A stretch of 64,000 nt of DNA from Gossypium raimondii. Taxonomy: Eukaryota > Streptophyta > Magnoliopsida > Malvales > Malvaceae. Below, piece by piece: positions 25,103 through 36,010 of this stretch. The notes under the pieces are model-generated. The model saw only the letters and a list, made by a program, of their open reading frames with translations, ran no database searches and was not told the DNA's origin. The stretch covers positions 1,612,001-1,676,000 of the forward strand of contig NC_068570.1 of NCBI RefSeq assembly GCF_025698545.1, read 5' to 3'. A program made the position numbers and the translations under genes. The first letter of the stretch is position 1. Every line of letters begins with the position of its first letter.

Positions 25103-25317
25103 ACTCCGCTCCTTCCGGCCCGTATCTCCCGCCGTACTCCACTCCTCCCGGCTCAAGTTCATCGATGGCATTTGAGACATATGATTTTTCATCTATGTTT
25201 CACACACCCCAACATACGGATGAGGAGAACGTTGATCACCATAATTGCCCGCAACGTGAGCGTCGAGCTCTACAAAAATATACCCCTGGAACAACACCAT
25301 CAAACCATCAATTTTAG
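25103..25317 (+). pseudogene. PMD gene, C-terminal exon remnant (outer MULE)
   Basis: The plus-strand frame reads SAPSGPYLPPYSTPPGSSSS, MAFETYDFSSMFHTPQH, ENVDHHNCPQRERRALQKY and TPGTTPSNHQF, then a stop at 25315-25317. This is the C-terminus of the inner MULE PMD protein (SAPSGQYPPSYSSPP..., FETYDYSSMFHTPQH, TPSNHQF). Immediately upstream, the text TTTATAGTTTTGGATTA belongs to the leader intron of the inner copy. About 2.2 kb covering all PMD domain exons has therefore been deleted between 5' leader and last exon. Non-functional. Confidence 0.8.
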
Positions 25318-25570
25318 AGGGTTTTGTAATATAAACAACCTCATATTTATGTAATAAATTTTGTTGGCATTTTATTTATCAGATGGAGATATTTTTTTTG
25401 TGTTTGCAATTTAAATAGTCAACTGTGTATTTATATAATGACTTTTTGCCTTTTATGTAAATAAAATTTTATGGTTTTTTTTTATTTTGCAATTTCAAAT
25501 TGCTCCATAACTGCAACAAATTGTAGACAAATTTGTGATTCAATCCTCTCAACATGCAATGAACTACATA

Positions 25571-28344
25571 TCAGTTTCTACCCGATTGAGACGATTGTCC
25601 AACATGGTAGTTTCGGAGTGGGCATTTACTCCGATTATGACCGGCTAATCTGCATACGCCACACAGCTTCCCGTCGGATTTCTCCCTAATGTCCATTTAG
25701 TTATGGATTCTAGATGATTGCGGACGACATTTTGGGTTCCTACGCAACCTTTTGTCTGGGACAAGCTCGAAGGTCGTTGGAGGTACCTCCCAAGTAGATA
25801 GGTCAAGAAGTACGGGGAACTAATTTTCTCATACACGGAACGTGCATTCGATGATGTACACTTCATCGATAAATTGTTCTACATTGAGCCCAACTTTAGC
25901 ACAAGCTGCCACGACATGTGCACATGGATAATGAAGTGTTTGAAACCTTCTGCAGTTGCACCGTCTGTTTCAGAGATCAACTCTATAGGACCTAGGTGGT
26001 GAACCGGGTCGACGACCAATGGTCTTTGTAACTCGAAACATTTCATTATGTCATGAATATACTTCTACTATCATCAACCTCGCCATCCGATGGTTTGCAA
26101 CCATTGCATCCCTAACATCTTCGACAAAGACGTGTCCTGCCTCCATCTGGTTCACTTGTTGCTGACCCATTCTTGACATCAAGGTAGCCAACCAATAGAA
26201 CGTAGTCGAGAAGACAGATGAAATTGAAGGATGCCGTATTTTTAACACAGCATTGATCCCCTCCACCAAGTTTGTGGTCATTTGACCATAACGAAAGTCA
26301 TCGTCAAAACTTTGAGCCCATTGCCACGGCTCCATGGTACCCAACCACTGCCGGAAAGATGTGTTGGTTTGACCCTCCATGTCACTCTCAAGTCGGACCA
26401 TTCTTTGGCAAAAAATGTGTGGCTCTAGCTTGTGCGCTGCATATGTATTAAGAAAATATATGTTACAGTATTGCTCTAAAACATTAAAACTTATATTGAA
26501 AAGATAAGGTAATTCTTTACCCATTCCCACAACTTGTCTCTTCCAGTCTGCATTTTTATAATCTCACTGGAAGTTAGCCGCGATGTGCCTGATGCAGTAA
26601 ACAAATCTCTAAGGAACACCAGAACGCCTAATGGCTGCAATTAATCATTTCCCTCTATTAGAGATGATGCAAATATTATCGTTGCTAATAACATACCTCC
26701 GCAGGTTGGTAAGGAAGAACTCCTACGATTCTATGTTCTCCTTATCGACGATGGGAAATGCTATCGGGAGCACGTTCCTGTTGCCGTCTTGAGCAACCAC
26801 AATAAGTAGGATCTGTGTGTATTTTCCATATAGCCAGGTTCCATCTACTTGCACAAACGGTTTTCAGTGGGGAAATGCGCGCACACATTGATCAAACGTC
26901 TAGAACATTCAATGGAAAATTCTTTTTCTCGATTGTAGTTGGTCATCCGGCCCGTAATAAGGTCATGTTTACAACTCAATGACAGTCCCCGACACGTGTA
27001 CCTTCATAGCGGCTATCCATCCCTGTAACTCATTGTACGATGTATCAAAATCTCCGTAAAATTTCTCCATTGCCATCTATTTAGCTATTCATTCCTTCCG
27101 GTATGATACTCGATACTGGAATCGTGCTTGTATTTCAGCAATTAGCTCCGAAATTTTAATGGTCGACATGTCTTTCACCATTGGCATGATGCACGTACAG
27201 ATAGTTTTTGAGTCAAGTTTTTGATGATCTTCTGTCATACGTGTTGAAGTACATGTGTGAGGCCCAACAAATTTTCGTATCTCACACATCTGCGACTTCT
27301 GGATAAAAACAGCTCGTATCCGCCAATTGTAGCCTTCTGCTGACCTCCAACACTTTCCAATATATAATGTTAGTTTAGACACGATGACTTTGTAATCTAC
27401 TTATATATTCATGCTATACCGCTTAATGGAAAATATGCATTCTTCCTTACTTGCAAATCTCTGGCCCACGAATAACTCATCTGGATCAGAATATACGGCC
27501 ATTCGGTGAGCAGGTAGTATTTCAGGGTACTCCAAAAACTCGGCTACCCGTGCTGCATTGGGGTCTATCTGAGACATGTGTACCCCAGGATTATTGTGTA
27601 TCACAATATGATGAATCTGGTTTTCGACTGAAGACGCGTTAATGTTTCCATCCTCATTCACGCCTTCGTCGTCAATATCATCTAGGACCTCGTCCACGTC
27701 GGGATCACTCTCACTATCAACTTCGTGATCAACAGGATCACTACTATAGTATACATCATCACCAACCACATCAGTCTCGGGTGCATCATTAAGATTTATA
27801 TCGATCCCGTGTATAGTTGATTGACTATCAACATACGATACCGAAACCACCATATACGGTGCTTGAACTCCATCTTCTTCACCTAATGGAGTGGGATTTC
27901 AGTTGCCTTCACACCGGCTAACTCAGCAAATAACTGAATCGGTGCATTTTGGTTACTCCGAGAACTACAATAAAGAGCGACCATTGTCTCCACGTCTTCA
28001 TCGTCTACAAGTTCTATTTCTGTAAATTTTATTGGATCTGTCGAAATTGGAAACTTGTAGAAAACTTTTGATATCATTCTCCCACAACGTCTATAAATTT
28101 TTTCACTAATTTTTTCCTTCATATCATCAAACGAGATATTTCTATTAAATCTCATTGCTACTTGTTTGCGGCATTCAAATATACATCCCACGGTTGTTGT
28201 CAATATTTCTCCATTGAAATAAACGCATACAAAACACTGATTCTCCATCTTCAATACTAGATCTGTTAAAAAATTTTCAAAATTCCTAAAACAGTTTTGA
28301 AATGCAAAAGAATCACATAAAATTTCTAATGTAAAATTTTTCAT
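25571..28344 (-). pseudogene. MURA transposase pseudogene, near full-length (outer MULE)
   Basis: Reads leftward from 28344 (alternative start 28248, MENQCFVCVYF) to a stop at 25571. In order: N-terminal region (VGCIFECRKQVAMRFNRNIS), acidic linker, MuDR DNA-binding region (ELFVGQRFASKEECIFSIKR, LYIGKCWR), the catalytic region with VQVDGTWLYGKYTQILL, a predicted 84-bp intron (26520-26437), then NTSFRQWLGTMEP, a SWIM zinc finger (CNCRRFQTLHYPCAHV) and a C-terminal zinc knuckle ending GQSSQSGRN. Several in-frame stops interrupt the catalytic region. The conserved SDRG aspartate, kept in the inner copy, reads SNRG here. The gene is therefore dead, but almost its full length is preserved. A TATATA at 28535-28542 lies upstream. 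Confidence 0.85.
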
Positions 28345-28534
28345 TCAGAATCTAACAAAATTAATAACATAACAAAATAACTTTCAAATAATAAAATTAC
28401 TAACAAGAATCTACATTCTATTTAAAAAAAATAAACCAAAATACCTTATTCTTCTTCTTCTTTTCCTTTTTTTTTCTTCTCCCTATCTTCTTATTTTCGT
28501 TCCTATGCTAAAAATTATGTTTGTGTTTCGGGGG

Positions 28535-28742
28535 TATATATAGGGAAAATGAAGACTATTGGCGCCTCTCAACATGGCACAACTAGTGGCGCCTGTCAGA
28601 TAGGCACCACCGTTGGCGCCTCTGAGATAGGTGCCTCTACTTTGTATTATACCGGGTCATATACTAACCCGAGAAAAAAATTAATGATATTTTATTAAAA
28701 AATTATTATAAAATATGCATTGGCGCCTATTAGATAGGAGCC
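28535..28742 (-). promoter_or_regulatory. Transposase promoter and dyad array, outer MULE right end
   Basis: Three GGYGCC-N9-GGYGCC-type dyads start at 28561, 28588 and 28615 (27-bp period), and one more is at 28722-28742. The TATA-like TATATATA at 28535-28542 lies 18 bp from the first dyad and about 190 bp upstream of the first ATG of the MURA frame. Confidence 0.65.
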
Positions 28743-28863
28743 ATTAAAAAGTAAAAAAAAAATATTATAAAATATTGGGTTTTTTACACAAATAGGGTGA
28801 AAAAAATCTACTAAAATAGGGTGTCAGAAAAAGTATTTACCAAAATGAGTTACTTTTTCATTG

Positions 28864-29071
28864 GAGCCTATTAGATAGGTGCCAATGAATAAAAAATAAT
28901 AATTTTTTTGAATAAAATATAATTAAATATTTTTTCGGGTCAGTATATAACCCGTATAATACATAGTATTGGCGCCTATCTCAGAGGCGCAAATGGTGGT
29001 GCCTATCTGGGAGGCACCATTATTGGTGCCATACTGAGAGGCGCCAATGGTCTGATTTTTCCCTATAAATA
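28864..29071 (+). promoter_or_regulatory. Dyad array and TATA box upstream of inner MURA
   Basis: A single dyad in the TIR (28864-28884). Three dyads start at 28971, 28998 and 29025, again exactly 27 bp apart. A good TATA box, CTATAAATA, is at 29063-29071, 17 bp after the last hexamer. Confidence 0.7.
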
Positions 29072-29265
29072 CCCCCAACGCAGACATAAATTTTACTAGA
29101 GAAACAAAAAAAATAAGAAGGAAGGAAGCAGAAGAAAAGAATGAAGGAAAAGAAGAAAAAAATAAGGTATTTTGGTTTATTTCTTTTTAAATGGAATGTA
29201 GAGTCTTGTTAGAAATTTTATTATTTGAAAGTTATTTTGTCAGGTTATTAATTTTGTTAGCTTCA

Positions 29266-31344
29266 ATGAAAAATTTCGCATTAAAATTTTATGTAATTTG
29301 TTTACATTTTGAAACTGTTTTAAGAAATTTGAAATTTTTTAATGATCTAGTATTGAAAATGGAGAATCGCTTTTTGTATGCTTATTTCAATGGAGAAATT
29401 TTGACAACAATTGTGGGATGTATATTTAGATGTCGCAAACAAGTAGCAATGAGATTTGATAGAAATATCTCGCTTGATGATATGAAGGAAAAATTAGTGA
29501 AAAATTTATAGACGCTAGGGAGAAGGATATCAAAAGTTTTCTACAAGTTTCCAGCTTCAATGATCCAATAAAATTTACCGAAATGGAACTTATAGACGAT
29601 GAAGACGTGGAGACAATGGTCGCTCTTTATTATGAGACTCAGAGTAACAAAAATGCACCGATTCAGTTATTTGCTGAGTTAGCCAGTGTGGAGGCAACTG
29701 GAGATCCCACTCCATTAGGTGAAGAAGATGGAGTTGAAGCGCCATGTATGGTGGTTCCGATCGTATGTTGATAGTCAATCAACTATACATGGATAAATAT
29801 TGATCTTAATGTCGCAAATAGACCGATGTAGTTGGTGATGATGTATACTATAGTAGCGATCCCGTTGATTACGGCGGATAGTGAGAGTAATCCGACGCGA
29901 CGAGGTCCCTGATGATATTAATGACGGCGTGAATGAGGATGGAAACGTTAATGCGCCTTCAATGTAAACCAGATTCATCGACAGATACACAATAATCTTG
30001 GGGCACATATGTCTCTTGATAGACCCCGATGCGGCACGGCAAATTGAAGTTTCCGAGTACCCTGAAATACCACATGCTAACCGAATGGGCGTATATTCTG
30101 ATCCAGAGGAGTTATACGTGGGCCAGAGATTTGAAAGTAAGGAAGAATGCATGTTTGCCATTAAGCTGTTGCTCAAAACATGGAATCGTGGGAGTTCTTT
30201 CTTACCAACCTGCGGTGATATGTTATTAGCAACGATAATATTTGAATCATCTCCGATAGAGGGAAATGATTAATTGCAGCAATTAGGCGTTTTGGTGTAC
30301 CATGGAGATCTGTTTACTGCATCCGGCACATCGTGGCTAACTTCCAGCGAGATTATAAGATTGCAGACTGGAAGAGACAAGCTGTGAGAATGGGTAAAGA
30401 ATTACCTTATCTTTTCAATATAAGTTTTAATGTTTTAGAGCAATACTGTAACTTAAATTTTTTTAATACATATGCAGCATACGAGCTAGAGCCACACATT
30501 TTTCGCCAAAGAATGGCCCGGCTTGAGAGTGACATGAAGGGTTAAACCAACAATCTTTTCGGTGGTGGGTGGGTACCATGGAGTCGTGGCAATGGGCTCA
30601 AAATTTTGACGAGGGCATCGTTATGGTCAAATGACTACAAACTTAGTGAAAGGGAACAACGCTGTGTTATTAAAAACACGACATCTTCTAATTTCATCTG
30701 TCTTCTCGGTAACGTTCTACAGGTTGGCTACCTTGATGCCAAGAATAGGTCAGCAACAAGTGAACCAGATGGAGGCGGGACATGTCTTTATTGAAAGCAT
30801 TAAGGATGCAATGGTTGTAAACCGTCAAATGGCGAGGTCGATGACTGTACAAGTATATTCACGACATAATGAAACATTTCGAGTTACAGAGATCATCGGT
30901 TGTCGACCCAGTACACCACCTAGGTCCTACGGAGTTGATCTCCGAAATAGACGGTGCGATTGCAGGAGGTTTCAAACACTTCATTTTCCATGTGCACATG
31001 TTGTGGTAGCTTGTGCTAAAGTTGGGCTCAATGTAGAACAATTTATCGATGAAGTGTACACCATCGAACGCACGTTGCGTGTATGGGAAAACGAGTTCCC
31101 CGTGCTTCTTGACCTATCTACTTGGGAGGTACCTCCGACGACCTTCGAGCTAGTCCCAGATAAAAGGTTGCGTAGAAACCTGAAAGGTCGCCCGCAATCA
31201 TCCAGAATCCATAACGAAATGGACATTAGGGAGATATCTGACGGGAATTTGTGTGGCGTATGCAGATTAGCCGGTCATAATCGGAGTAAATGCCCTCTTC
31301 GAAATTACCATGTTGGACAATCGTCTCAATCGGGTAGAAATTGA
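29266..31344 (+). pseudogene. MURA transposase pseudogene with internal deletion (inner MULE)
   Basis: The frame starts at ATG 29266 or 29359 (MENRFLYAYFNGEILTT). It continues with several frameshifts and stops through LFAELASVEA, HMSLIDPDA-type sequence and ELYVGQRFESKEECMFAIK near 30168. There it jumps directly to the EFFLTN segment, so about 680 bp present in the outer copy is missing. The deletion removes the CWR motif and the VDGTW catalytic aspartate. Downstream are SDRG, a GT-AG intron at 30394-30477 (84 bp), a 237-codon open stretch with a SWIM finger (CDCRRFQTLHFPCAHV) and the zinc knuckle CGVCRLAGHNRSKC, ending at 31344. It cannot encode an active transposase. Confidence 0.88.
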
Positions 31345-31528
31345 TATGTACTTCATTACATAAAGATGGTTTGAATCACAAAATTGTCTACAATTTGTTG
31401 CAGTTATGGAGCAATTTGAAATTGTAAAATAAAAAAAATTATAATTTTATTTACATAAAAAACCATTATAATTTTATTTACATAAAAAAATCATTACATA
31501 AATATGAGGTTGTTTATTACAAAAACCC

Positions 31529-33406
31529 CTAAAATTGATGGTTTGATGGTGTGGTTCTAGGGGTATATTTTTGTGGAGCTCGACGCCCATGTTGTGGGCG
31601 ATTACGGTTATCAACGTTCTTCTCAGCAGTATGTTGGGGTGTGTGAAACATAGATGAATAATCATATGTCTCAAATGCCATCGATAAACTTGATCTGGGA
31701 GGAGAGGAGTACGATGGCGGATATTGGCCGGACGGAGCAGAGAACAGAGTTGGATACGAGGCCGTGAAATAGTCATCGCCCCCAATTCTAGATGATAAAA
31801 ACTATCCCTAGAATGTGGTTCTGTCTCTGGCACTGGCACTGGCTCTGGCTTTGGCTCTGGCTCTGGTTCTGGTGCATAATGCAGATTTGGATGGGGTTGC
31901 GTAATTCGTGTCGTATGCGGAGGGACTACAATCGACTGCCCACCAAACAGAAATGGTTTCCCTGTCTCACAGTACCACTGTATGTACTCTAACGAGGGCT
32001 GCAAATCCGGAGCACGATCCATCTGAGGTACCCTCCCGGATCGGTTGTTCCATATCGTAATATATTCTTCGTGCACTTCTCCCCAATTATCTTCATACCT
32101 CCCCCTCTTGCTCATTTCATGGATCTCCCCCAATTGTACTGGCAGTGTCGGGATATACTGTATGCAACCGAACTGTTGGAGTACTCGATTGCCATGATAC
32201 CAATCCACTACGTTAAAATTGATAATGGGTGCGCTAATGCACCATAGGTTTGAGTGGACGTGGGTAGATGATGGCATAACTGCCATAATTTCTGGAGCAG
32301 AATACGGCATCCAAATGAACTGCACAGTTAATAACGTTGTTATATTAACGCGGGTCGAGTGAGATAAAATAATAAAATTAAGTTTATATTCGAAAAACTT
32401 ACCCCCTCTCCAACATGATTCTCAATCATTAGACGATATATCGGAACCGTCGATGACCTCCCGATACCCTGATTAGTACTCCACCTACGAAAACAAATTG
32501 TTAGAATAATATAATATAAAAAAGTCAACTAATTATTATAATGAGTAAAAGTTCATCACCTATTAACAAGTGAAAATATATATGATTGATGACTAATGGA
32601 TGCCAAGAATGGCATCCGGTAAAGTGCCCACGACTGCAGCAGTATGAGGCATCCGCCTATGTCAACTGCAGAAGGATCTGTCGTCCGAAAAAGTTCGCGA
32701 TACAGCATGGCTAAAACTACTGACCCCCAATTGTATGAACGAGTGTTATGTAAATTGGATAATAGGGGTAAGTACATCAAGTGGACCTTACTGCCGTTTG
32801 TATCTAGCATGAGTACACCCCCTATAAGGTGCATAATGTATGCTCAAACAGCCTGCATCACCTCCCATTCATTAGCAGTACTTGGCAAATGCTCAAAATT
32901 GACCTTTAGCCATGAAAGTCTCAAACCGGTAAATTTCCCCTAACTTGGCGAGCGTCCAAGTAATTCATTGCAAAGGGTAGCCGGCCTAGAGATTGAACTT
33001 ACGCCCGTGACCGCATTCCCGTCTATGGGAAGCCCGAGCTGTATTGCAACATCCTCTAAAGTGACGGTACACTCTCCGCACGGCAAATGAAATGTGTGGG
33101 TCTCTGGACGCCATCGCTCGACTAAAGCAGAAATCAAGTCGTATCGCAGATCAAAAGTCCGGATCAATGCCGCTGATCCGAACCCGGCTAACTCTAAGTA
33201 TGGTATTAGGCGTTCATCTGGCTGAAACCCTACACTATTAACACGGCCCCTCAATACGCGGTACGGACCCTGACTATTAAATTAGCAAAATAGTTAATAC
33301 AATATAATTTAATTCAGCAAATAACATGAATATCAAATAAAAATTTTATTACCATTTCATTAATAGTACTTGATATGTGATTATTATTATTAATTAGAGA
33401 ACCCAT
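31529..33406 (-). pseudogene. PMD (plant mobile domain) gene, nearly intact, inner MULE
   Basis: Exon 1 is 33406-33353 (18 codons, MGSLINNNNHISSTINEM) with a GT donor. Exon 2 starts at 33270 (GPYRVLRGRVNS) and carries the PMD core: RLIPYLELAGFGSAALI, then RWRPETHTFHLPCGECTVTL and EDVAIQLGLPIDG. Later exons include FIWMPYSAPEIM and a region of alternating E/P residues (EPEPEPEPKPEP). The intended end is TPSNHQF plus TAG at 31529-31531. Defects: an in-frame TAG at 32940-32942, an in-frame TGA near 32860, and a one-base loss in a G run near 31785 that shifts the last ~85 codons. PMD proteins occur as host genes (MAIN/MAIL) and inside transposons; here it is clearly element cargo. Confidence 0.85.
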
Positions 33407-33779
33407 TTCCGCAAATCGCAATCAAAAAATGAATTGATTAATTTGTTTTAAAAATTAATAATTACTATTAAATAAATACAAAATCAAATTAAATTAAATT
33501 ATATAAAAGCTACATTATATACAAATTAAATGAGTTAACAACAACTATATGATTAAAAAGTCATTATAATTAAACTTTTAATAAAATGATTTTAAATTTT
33601 TTATAATTAAACTTTTAATGAAATGATTTTAATTTTTTTATAAACTTTATATGTTAAACTCACCAAATACTAAACTAAACACAACAACTTATAGCTTAAT
33701 CCTAAATTACTAATAAATTAAATTTTAAATAATTACAAACACAAAATTTATAACATAATCCCAAATTACTAACAAATTA

Positions 33780-34110
33780 ATTATAAAATAATTACAATAT
33801 TCATACAAAAATTACAATATTACAATATATCCCGACATTACAATATTCATACAAAATTATAATATTACAATATTTATACAAAATTACAATATTACAATAT
33901 TCACACAAAAAATTGCAAAATTCATACAAAATTATAATATTACAATATTCATACAAAAATTACAATATTCATACAAAAACTAATCCAAAACTATAAATAC
34001 AAATTTAATTATAAAATAATTACAATATTCATACAACATTACAATATTCATAAAAATTTACAATATTCATACAAAAAGTTAGAATATTCATACAAAATTC
34101 TAATCTAAAC
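33780..34110. repeat. AT-rich tandem repeat in the PMD leader intron
   Basis: Variable short units built on 'acaatattcatacaaaatt' are repeated many times. They lie between the GA/CT-rich leader (about 34253-34322) and the first coding exon, so they are probably intronic. A short version is at 25015-25100 in the outer MULE. Confidence 0.7.
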
Positions 34111-34433
34111 TATAAACACTAAATATAGATAATTTATAATTAATAATTAATAACAAAAAATTCACAATATCTTCTAAAATATCTTCTAAAAAATTCACAA
34201 ACTATAAACTTTTTAAATTATAAACAAATTATTTACTAAAAAAATACATTACCTTTTTTTTTCTTTCTTCTTCTTCTCCTTCTCCTTCTCTTCTTCTCCT
34301 TTCTCTCTTTTTTTTTTCTCTACCGTGTGGCATGTTGGGACCATTTACATTTACTTATAGGCAAAAAAAAAAAAAACGTACATGAAGGGACAACACATGC
34401 TGTTGGTGCAGCGGTGGGCAGAAGGCCACCATT

Positions 34434-34740
34434 GGCGCCTCTTTATGAGGCACCTTCATTGGCGCCTACTTGATAGACGCCACCCGACCCGACCTGACCC
34501 GACCCGTTGATCGTATTTTGACCCGTATTTTTTTAAAAAATTATTAAAAAAATATAAAAATATTTTATTTAAAAAAATTATTATTTTTTATTCATTGGCG
34601 CCTATCTAATAGGCTCCAATGAAAAAAGTAACCCATTTTAATAAATACTTTTTTGACACCCTATTTTAGTAGATTTTTTTTCACCCTATTTGTGTAAAAA
34701 AAACCCTAAAATATTCATTGGCGCCAATGAGATAGGCGCC
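34434..34740. promoter_or_regulatory. GGYGCC dyads at the right ends of both MULEs
   Basis: The inner MULE has dyads starting at 34434 and 34461 (27 bp apart) and a TIR dyad at 34597-34617. The outer MULE has a TIR dyad at 34720-34740. All keep the 6-9-6 spacing. Confidence 0.65.
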
Positions 34741-35035
34741 GTTACAAAAAATGTACTATTTTCGTAAATAATCTTTCTGACGACCTATTTCAGTACAAAA
34801 TTTTTTTTAACCTATTTTAGTAAAAAAGCATTTTATTTATCTTTAAAGTTTTTCTAATTTAAATTAGTTACATAAGATTTGACTTGTTATTTAACAATTA
34901 AATCAATGGTTTTAATAACAAAAAAACTTAATTGGTACAACCGATATTTGAAAGATGTAATTAGAATATTTTAAAAGTTAAAAACCAATTTAAAATAAGC
35001 GACATAATTTGAAGATGTCTCATGCAATTAACTCT

Positions 35036-35595
35036 TATTTTTATGATATTATCTTTGCATTTTTATTATTTCTCAGCTATGCCAACTTCAAACAGCTATT
35101 GAACTAATTTTTTAATGGGCTTCGGCCCTCAACGTCAAATGTTTTGTACTATCTGTATTGGGCTTAGTAAAGGTGACAAAGCTGGTAATACTTTTTATTT
35201 AAAGCGTATATGAAACAACATACAAAATCTCGACACTTATGGGTGGCAAGGGAGAGACGTCGTGGAACTCGGGTCCTGCACAATGAAGGTTACATCAATG
35301 TCAAACATGTAAATGACCCTCGTGCACGAAAACTTAGTGCAATCGTTTTTACAGTATCTCAAACATTATGGTGTTGCTAACAAATTTTGTCCATACTATA
35401 TTGATGGTCATATCGTGTTTTTATTGATACGTAATAATATCAGTATGTTTCAGTGTACTGATAATCATGATGTACACTACGGAGTCGAGACAACATGAAT
35501 ATTGCTAGACAGAATGGAGAACAAAGAGATTAATAATGACAACCAATTGAATATCTTAATAAAGAGAGGATGTAGGAATAATACTAAATTATTAG
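35036..35595. other. Intergenic; unassigned 61-codon frame
   Basis: A plus-strand frame at 35313-35498 (MTLVHENLVQSFLQYLKHYG...) starts with a true ATG but shows no recognisable domain. The surrounding 35130-35560 is less AT-rich than its neighbours and could be an eroded coding fragment. I do not assign a function. Confidence 0.3.
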
Positions 35596-36010
35596 TAAGA
35601 TAATGTTTTGGTAATTTAATATTTTAAAAAGTTATAAAATAGTCATTGAAGTATTTAAAAGTTTTCATTTCAGTCATGAAATTGTTAAAATCATTACTGT
35701 ATGCACCACCTGCATCGATCGAAAGCTCTCTTTCTTATTCTGTTTAACAGTTCAATTTTGTTCATGAAAACAACTTGAAATGTCATGAATTTGCGAACCA
35801 AAATTCAAACAAATTTCTTCTCCGATCTCTAACATTGATCGTCAGTTTGACTTGAATCTAAGATATGTGTTTTTACTCGTTGATGGGTACCAACTCACCT
35901 TACCAATTATTGAATCGTCACTTGGAGCTCGATAGCCGCATTTAAAAAAAAAAAATCTTAACAGTCTAATGACCATTTTATAACTTTTTAAAGTTAAATA
36001 ACCAAAACTT
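35596..36010. mobile_element. Family A element, copy 2
   Basis: Shares with 17343-17909 the blocks ATCGATCGAAAGCTCTC, CATTGATCGTCAGTTTGACT, GATCTAAGATATGTG, ACTCGTTGATGGGTACC and CACTTGGAGCTC. Ends poorly preserved. Confidence 0.6.

Larger units (their letters stand above)
28777..34706. mobile_element. Inner MULE, 5.9 kb, inserted in the outer MULE
   Basis: TIRs of about 170 bp: 28777-28948 begins GGGTTTTTTACACAAATAGG, and 34520-34706 is its inverse. The exact 9-bp duplication TAAAATATT is at 28768-28776 and 34707-34715, both inside outer MULE sequence. It carries a MURA pseudogene on the plus strand (29266-31344) and a PMD gene on the minus strand (31529-33406) with a long leader intron. 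Relative to the outer MULE it sits in opposite orientation. Its TIRs resemble those of the outer element only in the GGCGCC blocks, so the two are related subfamilies, not copies of one element. Confidence 0.93.
24352..34830. mobile_element. Outer MULE (4.5 kb before the nested insertion)
   Basis: TIRs of about 115 bp (24352-24465 and 34716-34830) share ACTAAAATAGG, AATAGGTCGTCAGAAAGATT and GGCGCC blocks in inverse orientation. The exact 9-bp duplication TTTTATTTA is at 24343-24351 and 34831-34839. The element is interrupted by the inner MULE at 28777-34706. Its own content is a PMD gene running rightward from the left end (internally deleted) and a MURA transposase pseudogene running leftward from 28.3 kb. 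Without the insertion the element is about 4.54 kb. Confidence 0.92.
24143..35035. mobile_element. MITE-like element split by the MULE nest
   Basis: The left part is 24143-24351 and the right part 34840-35035. The left end AGGGTTAATTACATTATACA pairs with the inverse of the right end, AGAGTTAATTGCATGAGACA. Similarity continues inward for over 100 bp (TTTAAATTAG/TTTAAATTGG, and ACTAAAATCATTAATTGT against TTAAAACCATTGATTTAATTGT). Removing the MULEs and one target duplication leaves a ~405-bp element with long inverted repeats. Confidence 0.65.

Noticed and set aside
26437..26520. Open reading through GKELPYLFNISFNVLEQYCN as transposase sequence
   Set aside because: Both MURA copies have matching GT and AG borders here, and the translated text is intron-like; treated as an 84-bp intron.
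31792..31992. Trp/Leu repeat frame (MWFCLWHWHWLWLW...)
   Set aside because: Antisense of the Glu/Pro repeat of the PMD gene.
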